Shown here: in pieces, positions 35,301-48,200 of the stretch
Numbering within the stretch: the first letter of the stretch is position 1
Layout of the letters: each line of letters opens with the position of its first letter
Assembly: GCA_013399895.1 (NCBI GenBank)
Contig: VXBA01001192.1
Span: 817,277 to 881,276, forward strand
DNA length: 64,000 nt
Origin: Serilophus lunatus
Taxonomy: Eukaryota; Chordata; Aves; Passeriformes; Eurylaimidae
Reading direction: 5' to 3'
Translations under genes and position numbers: made by a program
Notes under the pieces: model-generated
Seen by the model: only the letters and a program-made list of their open reading frames with translations
Database searches by the model: none
What the model was told of the DNA's origin: nothing

Positions 35301-38300
35301 GTAACTGACAATACACGGAAAAGTAGATGAAAGGGTGGAGAGATAGAGGGCCATATTCATGGATCTTACAAATTTTAGTTTCTAGTCATTCTCCCCATCC
35401 AAAAATTTCAAGATGAGAAATCTACTTTTCACCTTTATATCTTATGATGCTCCAAAATTTCTTGAAGCTGTAGAGTGTTTTTAGTTGGACCTGACAAATT
35501 TTAAAGTACTGGAAAGCACAAACTAGGATTAAAGATTTTGTTTGCCTGTTCTGGTGGTTTACTTGTTCTCTACCAAAGGTGATGGCATTCGCGAGAAATA
35601 ATATGTAAAACTACTGATGGAGGTGCTTCATACAAAGAAATGAAGGAAATGTACAGGAGTTGGAGTGCCTGTAGATTGAAATGGAATGGATTGAAGATTT
35701 TCATGGATATTGGAGATTCATTTTCTACTTGATGGAAATTTAAGTTAAAAAAACTTATTCACAGAAACTTTTTCCCCATGGCCTGAAGCACCAGTAATAT
35801 TGCTAATAAAGAGAAATTGCTATCTTAAACTCACCATTTTTGTGGAAAGAATATAATTCCAAAAATCTAATTGCAAACATTATTGATATCTTTTGGGGTT
35901 TTTTTGTAAAAAAATATTTAATATTCAATAGATTCTATTATTTAAGAGTTCTGTTTTTTGAGATATTACAGTTCCTTTTGAGGTTCTGCATTTCCTTTTG
36001 ATACAAATATTCGTTTATTTTTTGGGTTCTTTTGGATTTGATTGAGGAGGTTTGTGCTTTTGTTTTATTTTTTGGGGGTTGTTTTGTTGTTTGTTGGTGC
36101 TTCATAGTAGCTGGAGAATTTTTGTGATGTCTGAGAATGTCTGCAGTAGAAGCAGCTGTTGGTCATCCCAAAGTCTTGTTACTCAGTATGCAGACGCTGC
36201 AGTTCCATCACTCTAAATATTTTTCTTAATTTCCATGGCAAAACCATGTTAAATTCCTTAGGACACATAGTTTCTTCCCCATCATGAATTATTCTGCAAA
36301 CTAACAACCAGCAAAAAATATACCTCCTTCAGTATTCTATGCCATTTGATTCTTCATCTTTTAAGTTGACTATAAAATAAACTGCTACAGTGTAGCTCTA
36401 GGAACTAGTGATTTAGGTGGGGAGACTTCTACTTTTTTTTTCTCTTGTGATGTAGAAGGTTATTTGTTTGCTTCCTTTGCTGTGTTTGTCTTCAAAGACC
36501 TCAAAAAGCAGAAAAACCCCTCAAAAGCACAATAATGTTCATGTATTAAAAATCTAACATTCAGAAACTTAGAATCAATGTTTTATTCTTTTCTATATTT
36601 CTATATTTTCTGTATTTCACAGCAAATGATTAATTCAGGCTCCCCAGCTCTTTAGGTATTTAACTACCAAATTTGACATTTGGGATATTGTTGCGGAGTG
36701 GTCCCCAGTAAGACAACTACTTAAATCCTTTTTTATTTCCTTCTGTGGTGAAGTTGCTTTGATGCCCTTATCACAAAAGTAGGTGAAATAGATAAGCATC
36801 AAAGACTGAACAGAATGGAATAGAAAATGGTCATGTACACAACTGCTTTAAAAAAACCAAAAAAACACTCGAGCCCATCTCCTTTTTGGTTAGCTTGGAC
36901 TCTGCGGGAGCATTTCACTAGACTCTTGTTTACTAGAACAAAGGGAATTTAATGCTCTTTGTTTAACAATCTACAGCTAGAGAGAGGATTTGTCAGGGAA
37001 ATAAAAACAAGCAAGAGTTGATGATCTTGGCTGACAGCACCTTCTCTGCCATTAGAGAAGTTATTTGCATATTCATGCCATGGGAGCATGACTCATGAGG
37101 TAGTAGTGTTTGAATTTAAGCCCCAGTAGGTGTGAAACCTCTGTTACTAAACTGCTTGTTATTCCTGTACAGCAAATGCCACTATTCAGCATCTCGGTCT
37201 TCCCATCTGTAAAATAGAATATTGATATCTATAAAGTCATATGAGAACTCTTGGTGAAAAAATGCAGATGCACTTAAGTAGCAGATAGCACAAGAATACC
37301 TGCCTGTAATTTCATGCTTCATTTAGTTCAGCTTCTTGCTAACATCCAACTAGAATGTGCATTTCAGTATACAAGATTAAATACTGGTTATGGAAATATC
37401 TTGCTACCATAAAGCAGTATCTGTCTGTATATCTGTTTGCTTTCAGAAATACTTCCATTAGTTTGTTGTGAGATTTTCCTTCTTTTTTGTTCTGTTACAA
37501 ATGATCATTCTGTCCTAGGACTTCGCCTAGTTATTTTGAATTATTTTTTTCTTCTTAACGGTAGCCCTCTGTTCATGAGAAAGAGAGTCTTTCCTCAAGC
37601 TTTGTGTTTGATTAGTCTATTAGTGCTCAAAGAAACCTGAGACCCTTGTGCTTGACCGGTTAGTGAGTGTCCCATTATGGGGATCCTTCACTGAACACCC
37701 CCCTGGATTGGAGGACAGTTTGACTAACTTGTTGAGGGCTACACACCAATGATGTAAAAGACTCCCCTCTTAGGTCTCTACATTTTTATTCAAATATGTT
37801 ACATGCTGCCAGTGATTACTAGTGCCCTTGAAGGACTCAAACTAACAGTTTACAGGAAAACACACATTATTAATGTAATAGAAATTCATGACAGGTTAAG
37901 GTCGCTGGTGACCTGCAAAAATATGTTAAAAGCAATGTCCAAACAACCTCTAATCCCAATGAAAGTTAGTTTGAGATAATAGTTTAGCCTGCATACAGTG
38001 TGGCACTTATCCAATAGGCACATCTGAGGGAGAAGACAGGTTCAGCCCGCCAACTGATCCCAGAAGTTATGCTGGAGTCTTCTCTAACTTCTCTCCATTC
38101 TTATGTTACTTTTATATTATTACCTTAAGTTTAGATGAAGCTTGAGTGACTCTTGTCTTGTTACTGATTGATGTCAAATTCTTTCTTGGGTCTCAAAGGT
38201 ATAGTTAGTAGAGTAGAGAGCACATGCTCAGTGAGGGGTGGTTGTACCTTGGAGACTAGCAACTTTGGGGATGGAGGTGTGAGTTAGTTCCATAATTAGG

Positions 38301-41300
38301 TTATAATGAATGAAGTTCAGCTAAGGAGAGTGATTTCACCACAGTTTTTGGTTAAGCAGTGAGGCATCTTCTCTCTCTTAGTTGACAGGTGCTACGCAGT
38401 TGATCAGCCAAAAGGTATTCTTCAGTTCCCCTTCCTGCAAGGATTTCAACAGAGCCTGGCCACAATGTTTTCTTTCTCCATCCTTAATTTCTTCTCCCTT
38501 TGCTTGTATTGGGGGAACAGGCCGGGGCAGAATGTCTCAGTGGTTTCACGCATGCTGACTACATTCCATCCAGGGACTAGCCACTGCATTTCACCCTCTA
38601 ATTTTTGTACTGTTATAATTTCTGTTGGAATGTGAATATAACTTCACAGTTCCCTCTAATTTTACCCCCCAGTCATTTTCACATTTTTCCTTGTGCCTGT
38701 TTGCTTATAGATTTAAACAACACAAACCTTATTATGTATAATAATAGATTTTATTTGTTATCATAGAAGCTACTACAAAGCAGGAGTGTTGATAATTTTT
38801 TTTAGCTTTTTCTTTTTTTTTTTTACCTGGAGAGTAATAAAAGAAGCAATTATTATGGAGTCAGTCACTGAAGGTAGATGGTAGCAGCTCCCTACTGAGC
38901 ACTGCTGTTTTTACATTTGCCAGTTGATTTCTTATAAATTACAACTGAAGCACTGGAATGAAGCTTTTTTCTGAAGCAATTTTACAAACAGAAAGGTTCA
39001 GTTTTACTTATTGTGATACTGCTTTGGTACCTATTTGAACATGTGCTGAGCATATCTACCACATATGTCATTGCTATGTCCTCTGCTAGGGTGGAAAAAG
39101 AGCAGCCCTCAAGGGCAACAGTGTGGTGGGGCAAAAGGGCTAACTTCTGTGGATTAATTGTTCTTCTTCCAGTGTTTCTCAAAGGAATGAGCAAGATCCC
39201 AATATTCTCTTCAGAGAGGATATCTCGCCCTTAAGATATTAAGGTAGCTTCAAGTAGTTTTACGTAGCCCAATTAAATTTCTACTGCTGAATATTCAGTT
39301 TGTTATTCACAACCGACAAGCAACTTTGAATTTAAGATTTTTTTCCATTGCATGTCAGCTGATGGCTTGTATACATTAGTGTTTTTCTTAAATAAAGATG
39401 GATTTTATCTTGGAAAAACTGCATATTACAGTCCTACTGGGAATGCAAAGAGAGTATCTCATATGATTTATTTTTGTCTATTTGTTACAAGAAAAGCAAA
39501 CAAATAAAACAAAATATACATCCATTGTGCTGATGCAAAATGTTGGCAGTTCAGGCATCAGGAATGTAATAATATTCATATCCCTGTAGTTGTGTTTTAT
39601 TTTGGTTTATTAATTAAGCTTTGTTGTAATGGTGTGCTGTTGGCATTATAGCGTGGGGTTTTTTTATTTCTTCCATGTGATCTGAATATACAGAAGAAGG
39701 GTATGCTGAGTCCCAAATGAGTACTTTGTATATAATATGAGCAGTAGACAAGTCCAAAACGGAGATTTTTTTAATATATAGATTAAAACTTCCAGAAAAT
39801 TATGCTGACTTCTTCCTCTATAACCTTTGCATACAAATCCTTTCAATTAAGTAGGTGGGAAATTACCATAGCATTATTGTATGTTTAGGCTGAGCCAAAG
39901 TCATTGCTACTAGTTCTTTTTTTCTGCATCAAAGGGAAAGCAAGACAAAAAATACTCTGTTGAATTTTAACATAGACTTGGAATCATTTTCCATAGTGCC
40001 TAAAATATGTGGTCTGTAATTGGCCCAGATGGCACTGACTCTATTAAGCAGCTCTTCATAAACGGATAACTCAGTTGGCTACAAATTCCAGCTGTGCTGC
40101 TTTGGTTGTGTTTACTGAAGTGCTAGGGCCTAGTGCTACCTATATATTAAGCACAAGAACTCTGTTCTCTCACACTGAGCATACACTATATCTTGATTCT
40201 TCGTTTCTGCCAATATATAATCAAGGTATTTCCCAATGTAGGAGGAATGTTTTATGTGTTCTTCATTTCAGTAAGGATCTGGTTTGTGCACAATTTTTAT
40301 AACTTTTTTTTCTGCATTTTTTGGCCACTAGTAAGCTGAAAACAAATCTCTGTGACATCCTGTAGTTTTAATGCAATAATATTTGGTTAGTAAGAAGGTG
40401 TCTTTTTTACAATAGCTGCCCTCAGTGCCTCCCTTCTTTTTCATCTGTGAGCTGCTGCTCCTATTCCAGGATCTCTTTGCTTCTTGTTTCTCGGAACCTT
40501 TGCGTTGTGTTGGTTGAGCATATCTGTTATATGGAAGGCGGGATGCTTATGTGAAAATATGATGTTCCTAGTTATGATTGTGATTTTTCTGTTAAAGAAG
40601 CAATTTTGCTAGGTTTGATGCAATTGCATTGCTGTAGTTGTCCCTTATCCTTGTGTGACTCTGTCAGTTTGCATGAGCATCTCCGTGCTCCTGTAACCAC
40701 ATGTACGTGTGGACTGGGCTACAGAATTCTGACAATTCCACTGTAACTGAGCCAGTACAATTTATATTGGCAGGAAAGTTTTGAAGGAGTTTAATACATG
40801 CATAAATGTAAACCTTTTCAGAGCTTGTGTTGCTGTGTGGTAGCTGTGTTCATCTGCTCTGTCAGTGCTGAAGTGTAAACATTCTTTGCTGTCTTGAGCT
40901 TTTGTGTAGTGAAGTAATTGCTGATTCGTCTTAGTGTTTTTTACCCTTTTCCTATCCCTTTAACAACAGATCATGACTTACTTCATGCACCTTTCCTCAC
41001 TTTTATGCAGTCAGTTTTTTGCGAGTGGCAGATGCTATGCAAGGACTTTAGGGAATGACATGCATGGTAAGTAGAGCTACTGTGGAATTTTTTAATGAGG
41101 AGGTCTTATGAGCTCTAATTCAGTATGAATCACTTCTGCTTTGGATCCTGCTGGTTTTGTGTGCCTGACACCTACCATGCAGCCCCATCAGCATCCAGAA
41201 GCCCCAGCTGAATTCAAAGCTCTCTGCAGGGAGGCTTGGAAATGTATACAAGTCACTGCACTCAGGAAATTAAAATCTTAGTTGACAAGACAGAGGAATG

Positions 41301-44300
41301 AAGGATGTTTGTTCTAATTTATGCACTATGGGATTGATGTGTAAAGAGAAAAATATGTCAAAAAACCTATGACACTTAGGAGCACGAATTTTCAACACCA
41401 CTATAGGCTGACTTCCAAAGTGAAGCTGGTCAGAAAAGGTCTGTTGGAAAAATTGACTCAACGTGATACCAAAGTTTTACATTGAATTTTATCTGGGTTA
41501 AAGTGAAAACTTGCATGGCTCGATGTGGTTGACACAAAAGAGCAGGAGAAACTCGGGCAGGAAGCTAGCCTGGACCTAAGGAATTTCATTGCCCTGAAGG
41601 ATCCAGATAGCTCGGAGTGCAGCCCCATGATACATTAATTCCCACATTACCTTTATTTGTGTGCCCAGGTGGATGTTTAGGAAGATGTACTAAGGATACA
41701 AGAAGTGTCTGCTTTTTGGAGGTTGAAGTATTGTAATTTTTTAAATATAACCTATATTCTGTTTAATTTGGTTATGTGCATTTTTGGCTTTTTAAAAATT
41801 TCTCCCAAAAATATTAAAAAACAAAATTGAAAAATGAAATTTCTTTCCCAAACCAATTAAATTTAATAAGAATCTGGTTTACATGCAAAATTGACCTTCT
41901 ATTCAGTAAAAAATATTCAGGGTTGGGTTTTTTTAACTGGAAGAATATTTTATGGAGAATTCATACCTAGAATAAGAATTCATTCTCTGATGCACATCCT
42001 TAGGGCATAAATTCTTAATTTCTGTTATATTTTTTAGCTGGCCTTAGCTGTAAAATCTTAAAGATATGTAAACCAGTGAACCCTGATAGCAATATGTGGG
42101 TACAGGGGCACATTGCTTGCAAAGTACTTGTTTTTAACATGAGCATGTTTCATCAATTTTTCATAAATGATGTTTCAAGTGGTAACTTCTTATTTTAGTA
42201 AACAAGTTTATAACTCCTTTTTTTCAGCCATGCCATAATTAAATTAATTATGAAGTAAATTTTCTAGCAGTAGCTTATGTTAAGGCTTTTTAGGTATACA
42301 ATGAAGTAGAGAATTAGAAAGTGGTGAGAAGGTACTGACAGTGCCATCTTGGGAATTCGGTCTCTTGATCCCTAATTTATGTAATACTCATATGCAAACT
42401 TTGTACTCATTACTTGTGTGTTAAGCGTACTGTGTTATGCTGGGCAATATGTTTCCATCACTGTTATTGCCAAGTATAAATTTCCATATGAATACCTTGA
42501 AAAATGCAATCAGACCTCAGTAGTGTCACATAAGAATATCTAGTGCTTTAAAAAAATCAATTTGCAAGCACCTTAAACCAGGTACTTTTAACTCACGTCC
42601 AATGTCTATTTATGGCTGCCATGAAAGCCAACAGAATGTTTAGTGAGGATTAGCAAAGCTATAATGATTTCTGTAATGTTTCTGTACATTGTTCTATGAA
42701 GTATAAACCCCAGACACATTGTAGCCATAAATACTTTTGTATAATATTTGGTACCATTCTTGCATAATCTTAGAATAGCAAGCTGGTCTGAAGCTCACAT
42801 CCAGGTTCCTTGTACAGCTTCCTTAAATATCTGATCTGTCATAATTGGTCAGCCTGGAGCATATTTAATATTCTATGGGTTTAGTTTCTGTAATTTCTCT
42901 TGAAAAACACTTGTGTTGTTTTCTCGAAAAATGTCAATTATTTAAAATTATTTAACAGTGTAATTTAATCCACAGTAAACTTTAGACAATTAGTAACTTG
43001 TCATTAAAATACACGTGAGTAGTTCAGCAGGCCTTAATGAAGGTTTGCTAAATCTGAGAATAATTACCATAATTGAACCCTTACTGGGCTAAACGATACC
43101 TTTAAGAAAAAAGAGAGTTTTTTCTGTTTATCTCTTCCTCCTTGCTTTGGCTGAATTCCCAACAGAGATTGCGAGTTCAATCAGGATGTTAGCTCTGGCA
43201 TTACGAAGCCACGTTTTTCTTTCCAGATCTTGTAGCAATTTAAAGATGGGGTTTAAAATTAATTAAAATTAATTAAAGGGACACCAGTGGCAAAACCTCA
43301 TTATTTAACAATTAACAAAATGTGAGAAAGAAGGAGAGAAGGACAACTAAATTGAGAGATCTGGTCTTGTGCATAAATACATATGTAGAAATTTATTGAG
43401 CATGTTTTTGTGCTCTACTTTCTGTTGAACAAGATGTTTTGCCTCTTGGCTAAGGTGATGTGACTAACTGCAGAGTGCCTGAATGGCTTAAAGTGTGCTC
43501 TTATTGTAAAATAACATGCCATCTCTCAGTTTTCTAAAACTTGGTCTGGAGACATTTTGCATCCTCGGGAAATGTCTCGTGCTTTCCTGGCCACAAACTG
43601 GATAGGTTATGTCTTTTGCATTAAAGGTGTTTTGAGTTTAGCTCCCATCAGTCTTTTCTGTCTGTTTGTCTCTCTTTTTCATTCCATATGATGAAGTGAT
43701 TTGAGTAATTTTATTTGCTTTCAAGCAGACATAACTAAGTAAATATTATAACGTACCTGAAGATATTTAACTACATATATACTTCTGATTTTCTACCCTT
43801 CTCTGGTTAAGCTCAAAGGACCTTTCCATGCAAGAACCTTTATATTTTGTGAGCTGACAAGGTGTTCTTATCATTTAAGCTTGCTTCTCTCTTTGGCTAA
43901 CCAGTTGATTTTGTACTTTATATCTTGTTTTCATCAAAGCTTTGGCAACATGCATTCTTTCACCAATAAGGGTTTTATCTTTCATTAATCTGCCTGTACT
44001 AAAGGTGAGAGTTATGTTTCTTACTGCAGAACTGCCAGTTTAAAATAGCTGTGTTATCATTTTACTAACTCTGTGATAGTCTAAGGATAGAAATCAGGAA
44101 AAACTGGAGAGAGGTCATACAAAATACTTTGAAAAGCTAATCTCAGAAAGGGAATTACTAACAAAGATATTAAAATTGTGAACTGGACAGAGATGTTGGT
44201 TTTATTGCTCATAGAAATTTTTATGCTTCTTTAACACAGGTGCTAACAACTTCTCCTCCTCTCTATTGACAGAGGTTAACTACCACTCACTCTTTTGTGG

Positions 44301-44679
44301 TCCAATTGATTTATGCAATTAGATTACATTAGGAGCTATAATCCTTAACCTGCATTTAACCTGGATTGTTCTATCCTTTGTATGAATTTATGACAAGACA
44401 CTAGTTACAAATTTTTTCTGGTTTTGGTTGCTGTATCAGCTGGCCTAACACAAGAAAATTAGATTAGAATTTTGCCTGTGCTATTTAAAATCTGTATCAT
44501 GACATGAAGTATTTTCAGTATTTTCTGATCAGTTTTCTGGACAACAAAATTTTTTCAAATTGAAGTGGTCTGTAATAGAACATGATTAGATCTTAATATA
44601 GAAAGTTATATATAGAAAGCTATATTTTTCCATATTAAGTGATTTTTTTTAAGATACCTTCTGATATTTTAACTTTGTT
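32361..44679. other. 12.3 kb of repeat-poor non-coding DNA
   Basis: The longest stretch without a recognised mobile element. It holds small simple repeats: 33764-33799 (about three AAAATATTTA units), a GTT run at 34498-34515, T/G-rich DNA near 36040-36100, and 43253-43277 (TTAAAATTAA two and a half times). The part from about 42950 to 43330 is rich in TAAT motifs and is a candidate conserved non-coding element. A 44-codon stop-free stretch at about 41509-41640 has codon-like composition but no start or splice donor. No exon can be supported. Confidence 0.5.
43253..43277. repeat. Tandem TTAAAATTAA repeat
   Basis: Two and a half copies of a 10-base unit containing the homeodomain core AATTAA. 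Confidence 0.8.
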
Positions 44680-45275
44680 CACAGAATGATTAAAGTTGAA
44701 ATGGACCTCTGGAGATCATCTAGTCCAACCCCCAGGCTAAGGAACATTATGCAAGAACGTGTCCAGATGGGTTTGGAATGCCTCCAGAGAGGGAGACTCC
44801 ATGACATCCTTGGACAGCCTGTTCCAGTGCTCTGCCACCCTCAGTGTAGACAAGTTCTTCCTCATGTTAAGGTGGAACTTCTTATGTTTTAGTTTATGGC
44901 CATTGCTCCTCATTCTGTTGCTGGGCACCACTGAAGAGTCTGACACCTTCTTCTTGGCATCTGACTTTGAGATACTTATATGCAATAGTGAGATCCCCTT
45001 TGTCTTCTGTCTGGAATAAATAGGCTCACAATCTCTCCTCATGAGACGCCCCAGTCCCTTAAACATCTGTAACCCTCTGCTGAACTCTCCAGTACACTCC
45101 AGTGCACTCCACTCTCCAGTAGCTTCTTGTCTTGTACACTGAGAAGCCCAGAGCTGGACACAGTACCCCAGATGCAGCCTCACTAGAGGAGGAGGATCGT
45201 CTTGCTGGCCACACTCTTCCTGATGCACCCCAGTATTGCACTGGGCCTCCTGGTCACAAGAGCATACAGCTGGCT
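44680..45275 (-). mobile_element. CR1 LINE 3' fragment with long ORF2 C-terminus
   Basis: The longest CR1 3' piece here. Antisense landmarks are ACAGAATGATTAAAGTTG, GATCATCTAGTCCAACCCCC, CCATTGCTCCTCATTCTGTT, CTGGACACAGTACCCCAGATG and CTTCCTGATGCACCCCAG. The minus-strand frame reads HLGYCVQLWASQ, then after a small tandem expansion SVVPSNRMRSNGHKLKHKKF, VAEHWNRLS and MESPSLEAFQTHLDTFL, a nearly intact CR1 ORF2 C-terminus. Local expansion of CTCCAGTNCA units at about 45088-45122 disturbs the reading frame spacing. It belongs to a different CR1 subtype (NGHKLKH) from the copies at 18381 and 31976 (GRFRLDIR). Confidence 0.93.
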
Positions 45276-48200
45276 TATACTTGTTTAAGGTACTGAACCA
45301 GGTAATTCTCAGTATCCTTATAATAACATGAGTAAAAATGACTGCAGAGGAAAAGACTTCTGAAGTTGTGAATTTTTTCACCTGGAGCCTGTAAATTAGC
45401 TTCACATATTCGTTGTTTTCAATTCAGCTTTTTATGTGAAAGGTTCTGACAGTGTTTACTGTTATGTCTAGGAGTCAAATGTGTGAAATTGTGTTGACAT
45501 ATTTGCTGATAGACACTCTATCATTCCCACTGTGAGGGCTACTGCATTAAGCCTGTATTTCATTCTCTCATGTAGTGTGCAGAACAGCCTCTTGAAAGCT
45601 TCACTAAAGACATGATTGGCCCTTCCTTAATCATACCATAAAAAGAACTTAGTGTAAACCATAATTTCATTACTTATAAGAAAAATCCAGAATTTTTTTA
45701 AATTTCCTCTAATTTGAAAATTAGAATCTCTGTATCTGGCCTTAAATGAGTGCAGTTTTTTCCATTACTCCTGTTTGGTTTCATGACTGTATACACAGGT
45801 TTTATGTGACACAGACCCTGTTTTGCCAATGCCTGCCTTGCACCAGTGAACAATTCCAGAGGAGATGGTGTGGCAGGACTGCAAAATTTTCTATGAGAGA
45901 AAAGCTACCATGTCCAGAAGAGTGAGGGAGGAACATGAATGCTAGTACTTGTCTGCTTCTTTCTCCTTCTCATCATGCCCATGACAATGGTGGGCTTAAA
46001 GGCTGGAGAAAAGGTTATGTCTCCATTTTCACATAAATTCTATGGATTATTCCCTCTCATACCAAAAGGACAAGCTGGACTGAGGAAGGAGGAAATAGCT
46101 TACTATGAGTCAGCACTGGTACAGTGACTTCTGGAAAAAGGAAAACCATATATGGGAGCATGGCGTGTCAGGAATAGCTAGCATTTTAGCAGTCACTTTA
46201 CCCAAAAAAAAAAAGATTCAATCGCATATGAAACTGCTTTGAGCTGGCAATAATAAAGATAATGACAGCTTTGAAGCATGTAAAACCTATTGTCATTTTT
46301 AAAAACTTCCTGTTTCCTTCTGTTACGTGTTTTGATTCATACCATTTCGACATGGCACTTTAAAATGCTACTCTGAATTATCTGAATAATCCCTCTCCTA
46401 GTCTCAAACCTGATCACTTCTTGTTTTCTGTGTTACATTTTTGCATATCCAATGCCTGGTCACATGAAAGAGATATTTCTCTGAACAACTGTTGGAACTT
46501 TTGCTGTTAATTGTGAGAAATGTCATAGCAGGTGGGAAATCTCTAATGTGTGTAGGTGCCATTCTGTGTTTGTTGATACACATAGGAGTAAAAAAACTAA
46601 TTAACTAGGTCTGAAAACCTCAGGCATCAACTTTGTATGTGTTTTCACTAGTCAGTCTGCAATCTAAACCAGGGTGCTGATCTCTCAAGGTTCTACTATC
46701 ATCTGTACATATGTATTTCTTACCCAGACATGCTACTACGAGCCATTAGAGTCAACAGATATGCAAAGATTGCAGACAAGAATACTTTTATTGATAGGAA
46801 ATAGCTCTGGAATTTAAATTCAGAAACACCACTTCTTTCTCTATAATAATTTTTAAGGATTTACAACTCTGTTTCATATAATAATTTTCTATTTTATCCC
46901 ATAGAAATTGGATGTAACAAAAGCCATGCTTTCTCCAGCTTTTAAATCAGAGTTTTTTCAATTCTTGCTGCTGGGAAATTTATATATTGTCCTTTAAGAC
47001 CTCACAGAACCCTTCAGATAGACGACTTTTTAAGATGGGTGTATGCAGAATAAATAATTTAAAAGGAATCTTTATAGGTTTTAACTACTTTGAGAGAAGC
47101 TGAATGTTTTCTTTGATATTTATAGAAAAATCCTCAAGAAAGTAAAAGGAAAGGGATTTACACGTGAAATAGAATATTACCTTGCAGAGCACTTCAGGTT
47201 TTGAAGCACTTTCATTTGATTTGAGATAGTAATGCCAAAATCGAGTCTTAATATAAACAATGTTGTAGCAAAAATGAAAATGGCAAGCCTACTATTTTTG
47301 GAATTTCTAATATTGTGTGTGGCTTTATCCTCATCCTTAAACTGCAAAACAAAATGCTACCTCAAGAGCGATAAACAAAAAAGACATAAAGGACTAGATT
47401 AAATTATTAATTAAATGAAATAATTAATTTATTCTCTACAGCAGTTGGCAATCATAGTGAGCAAGAGATGTGATGAATTTTTCAGCCTTTATCATCACTT
47501 AAACATTAGGAAGCCCTGGACACATATTTTTCATGTCATTGCACTGGGATAAAAAGGTTATGTCAAAACTAGGACCACTGCCAGACATGCATGATGGGTT
47601 CTTTCAGGAAAAAACAAAGTTAATAATCTTTCTATCTGACTTAAGTGCTAACACCTGATAGAGTACAAAAGGGTGTTAGCATTCCTGCAGAAGATGAGAT
47701 GGAACTGCCTCCTCCGGGCCTATACACACCACGTCACCTCTCCTTCACATGCCCATCTTCTAAAAAACAGTCCTTAACTTCTCATGTGTGCCACACCACC
47801 TTGTTTCCTTATTTTTATACATGCAGTTTACAGTTAATACAGATCCATGTATGTGAGTACTTTGAACTTCCACATTTTGAGTCTCATTTTGTCACTGGGT
47901 CATCATCTCTGAGTTGCTGAAACCAAGTCGAATTTCTGCAGTTCCTTTCACTCTTGCATTCCCTCATTCTCTGTGCAGTGAAGTCTTAAGGTTTTTTAAG
48001 TCAGTTACATACATTTCTTTGTATTTGATTACAAAGAAGTCACAGTGTAAGACAAGTTGCTATTTATTTGTCAGCTGAGGTTATGTCTACTTTGCTCTTC
48101 TAGAAAAGTCTTCAGCTAACCCAAGTAATGTGAATTGATTTTTCTTTTCTGCCATGGGGTTTGTAGCTTATGCTGAAAGTAATGATACTGATCTACATTT

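Noticed and set aside
41509..41640. A coding exon (44 stop-free codons with balanced composition)
   Set aside because: No start codon in frame, no splice donor before the stop, and no protein family recognised.
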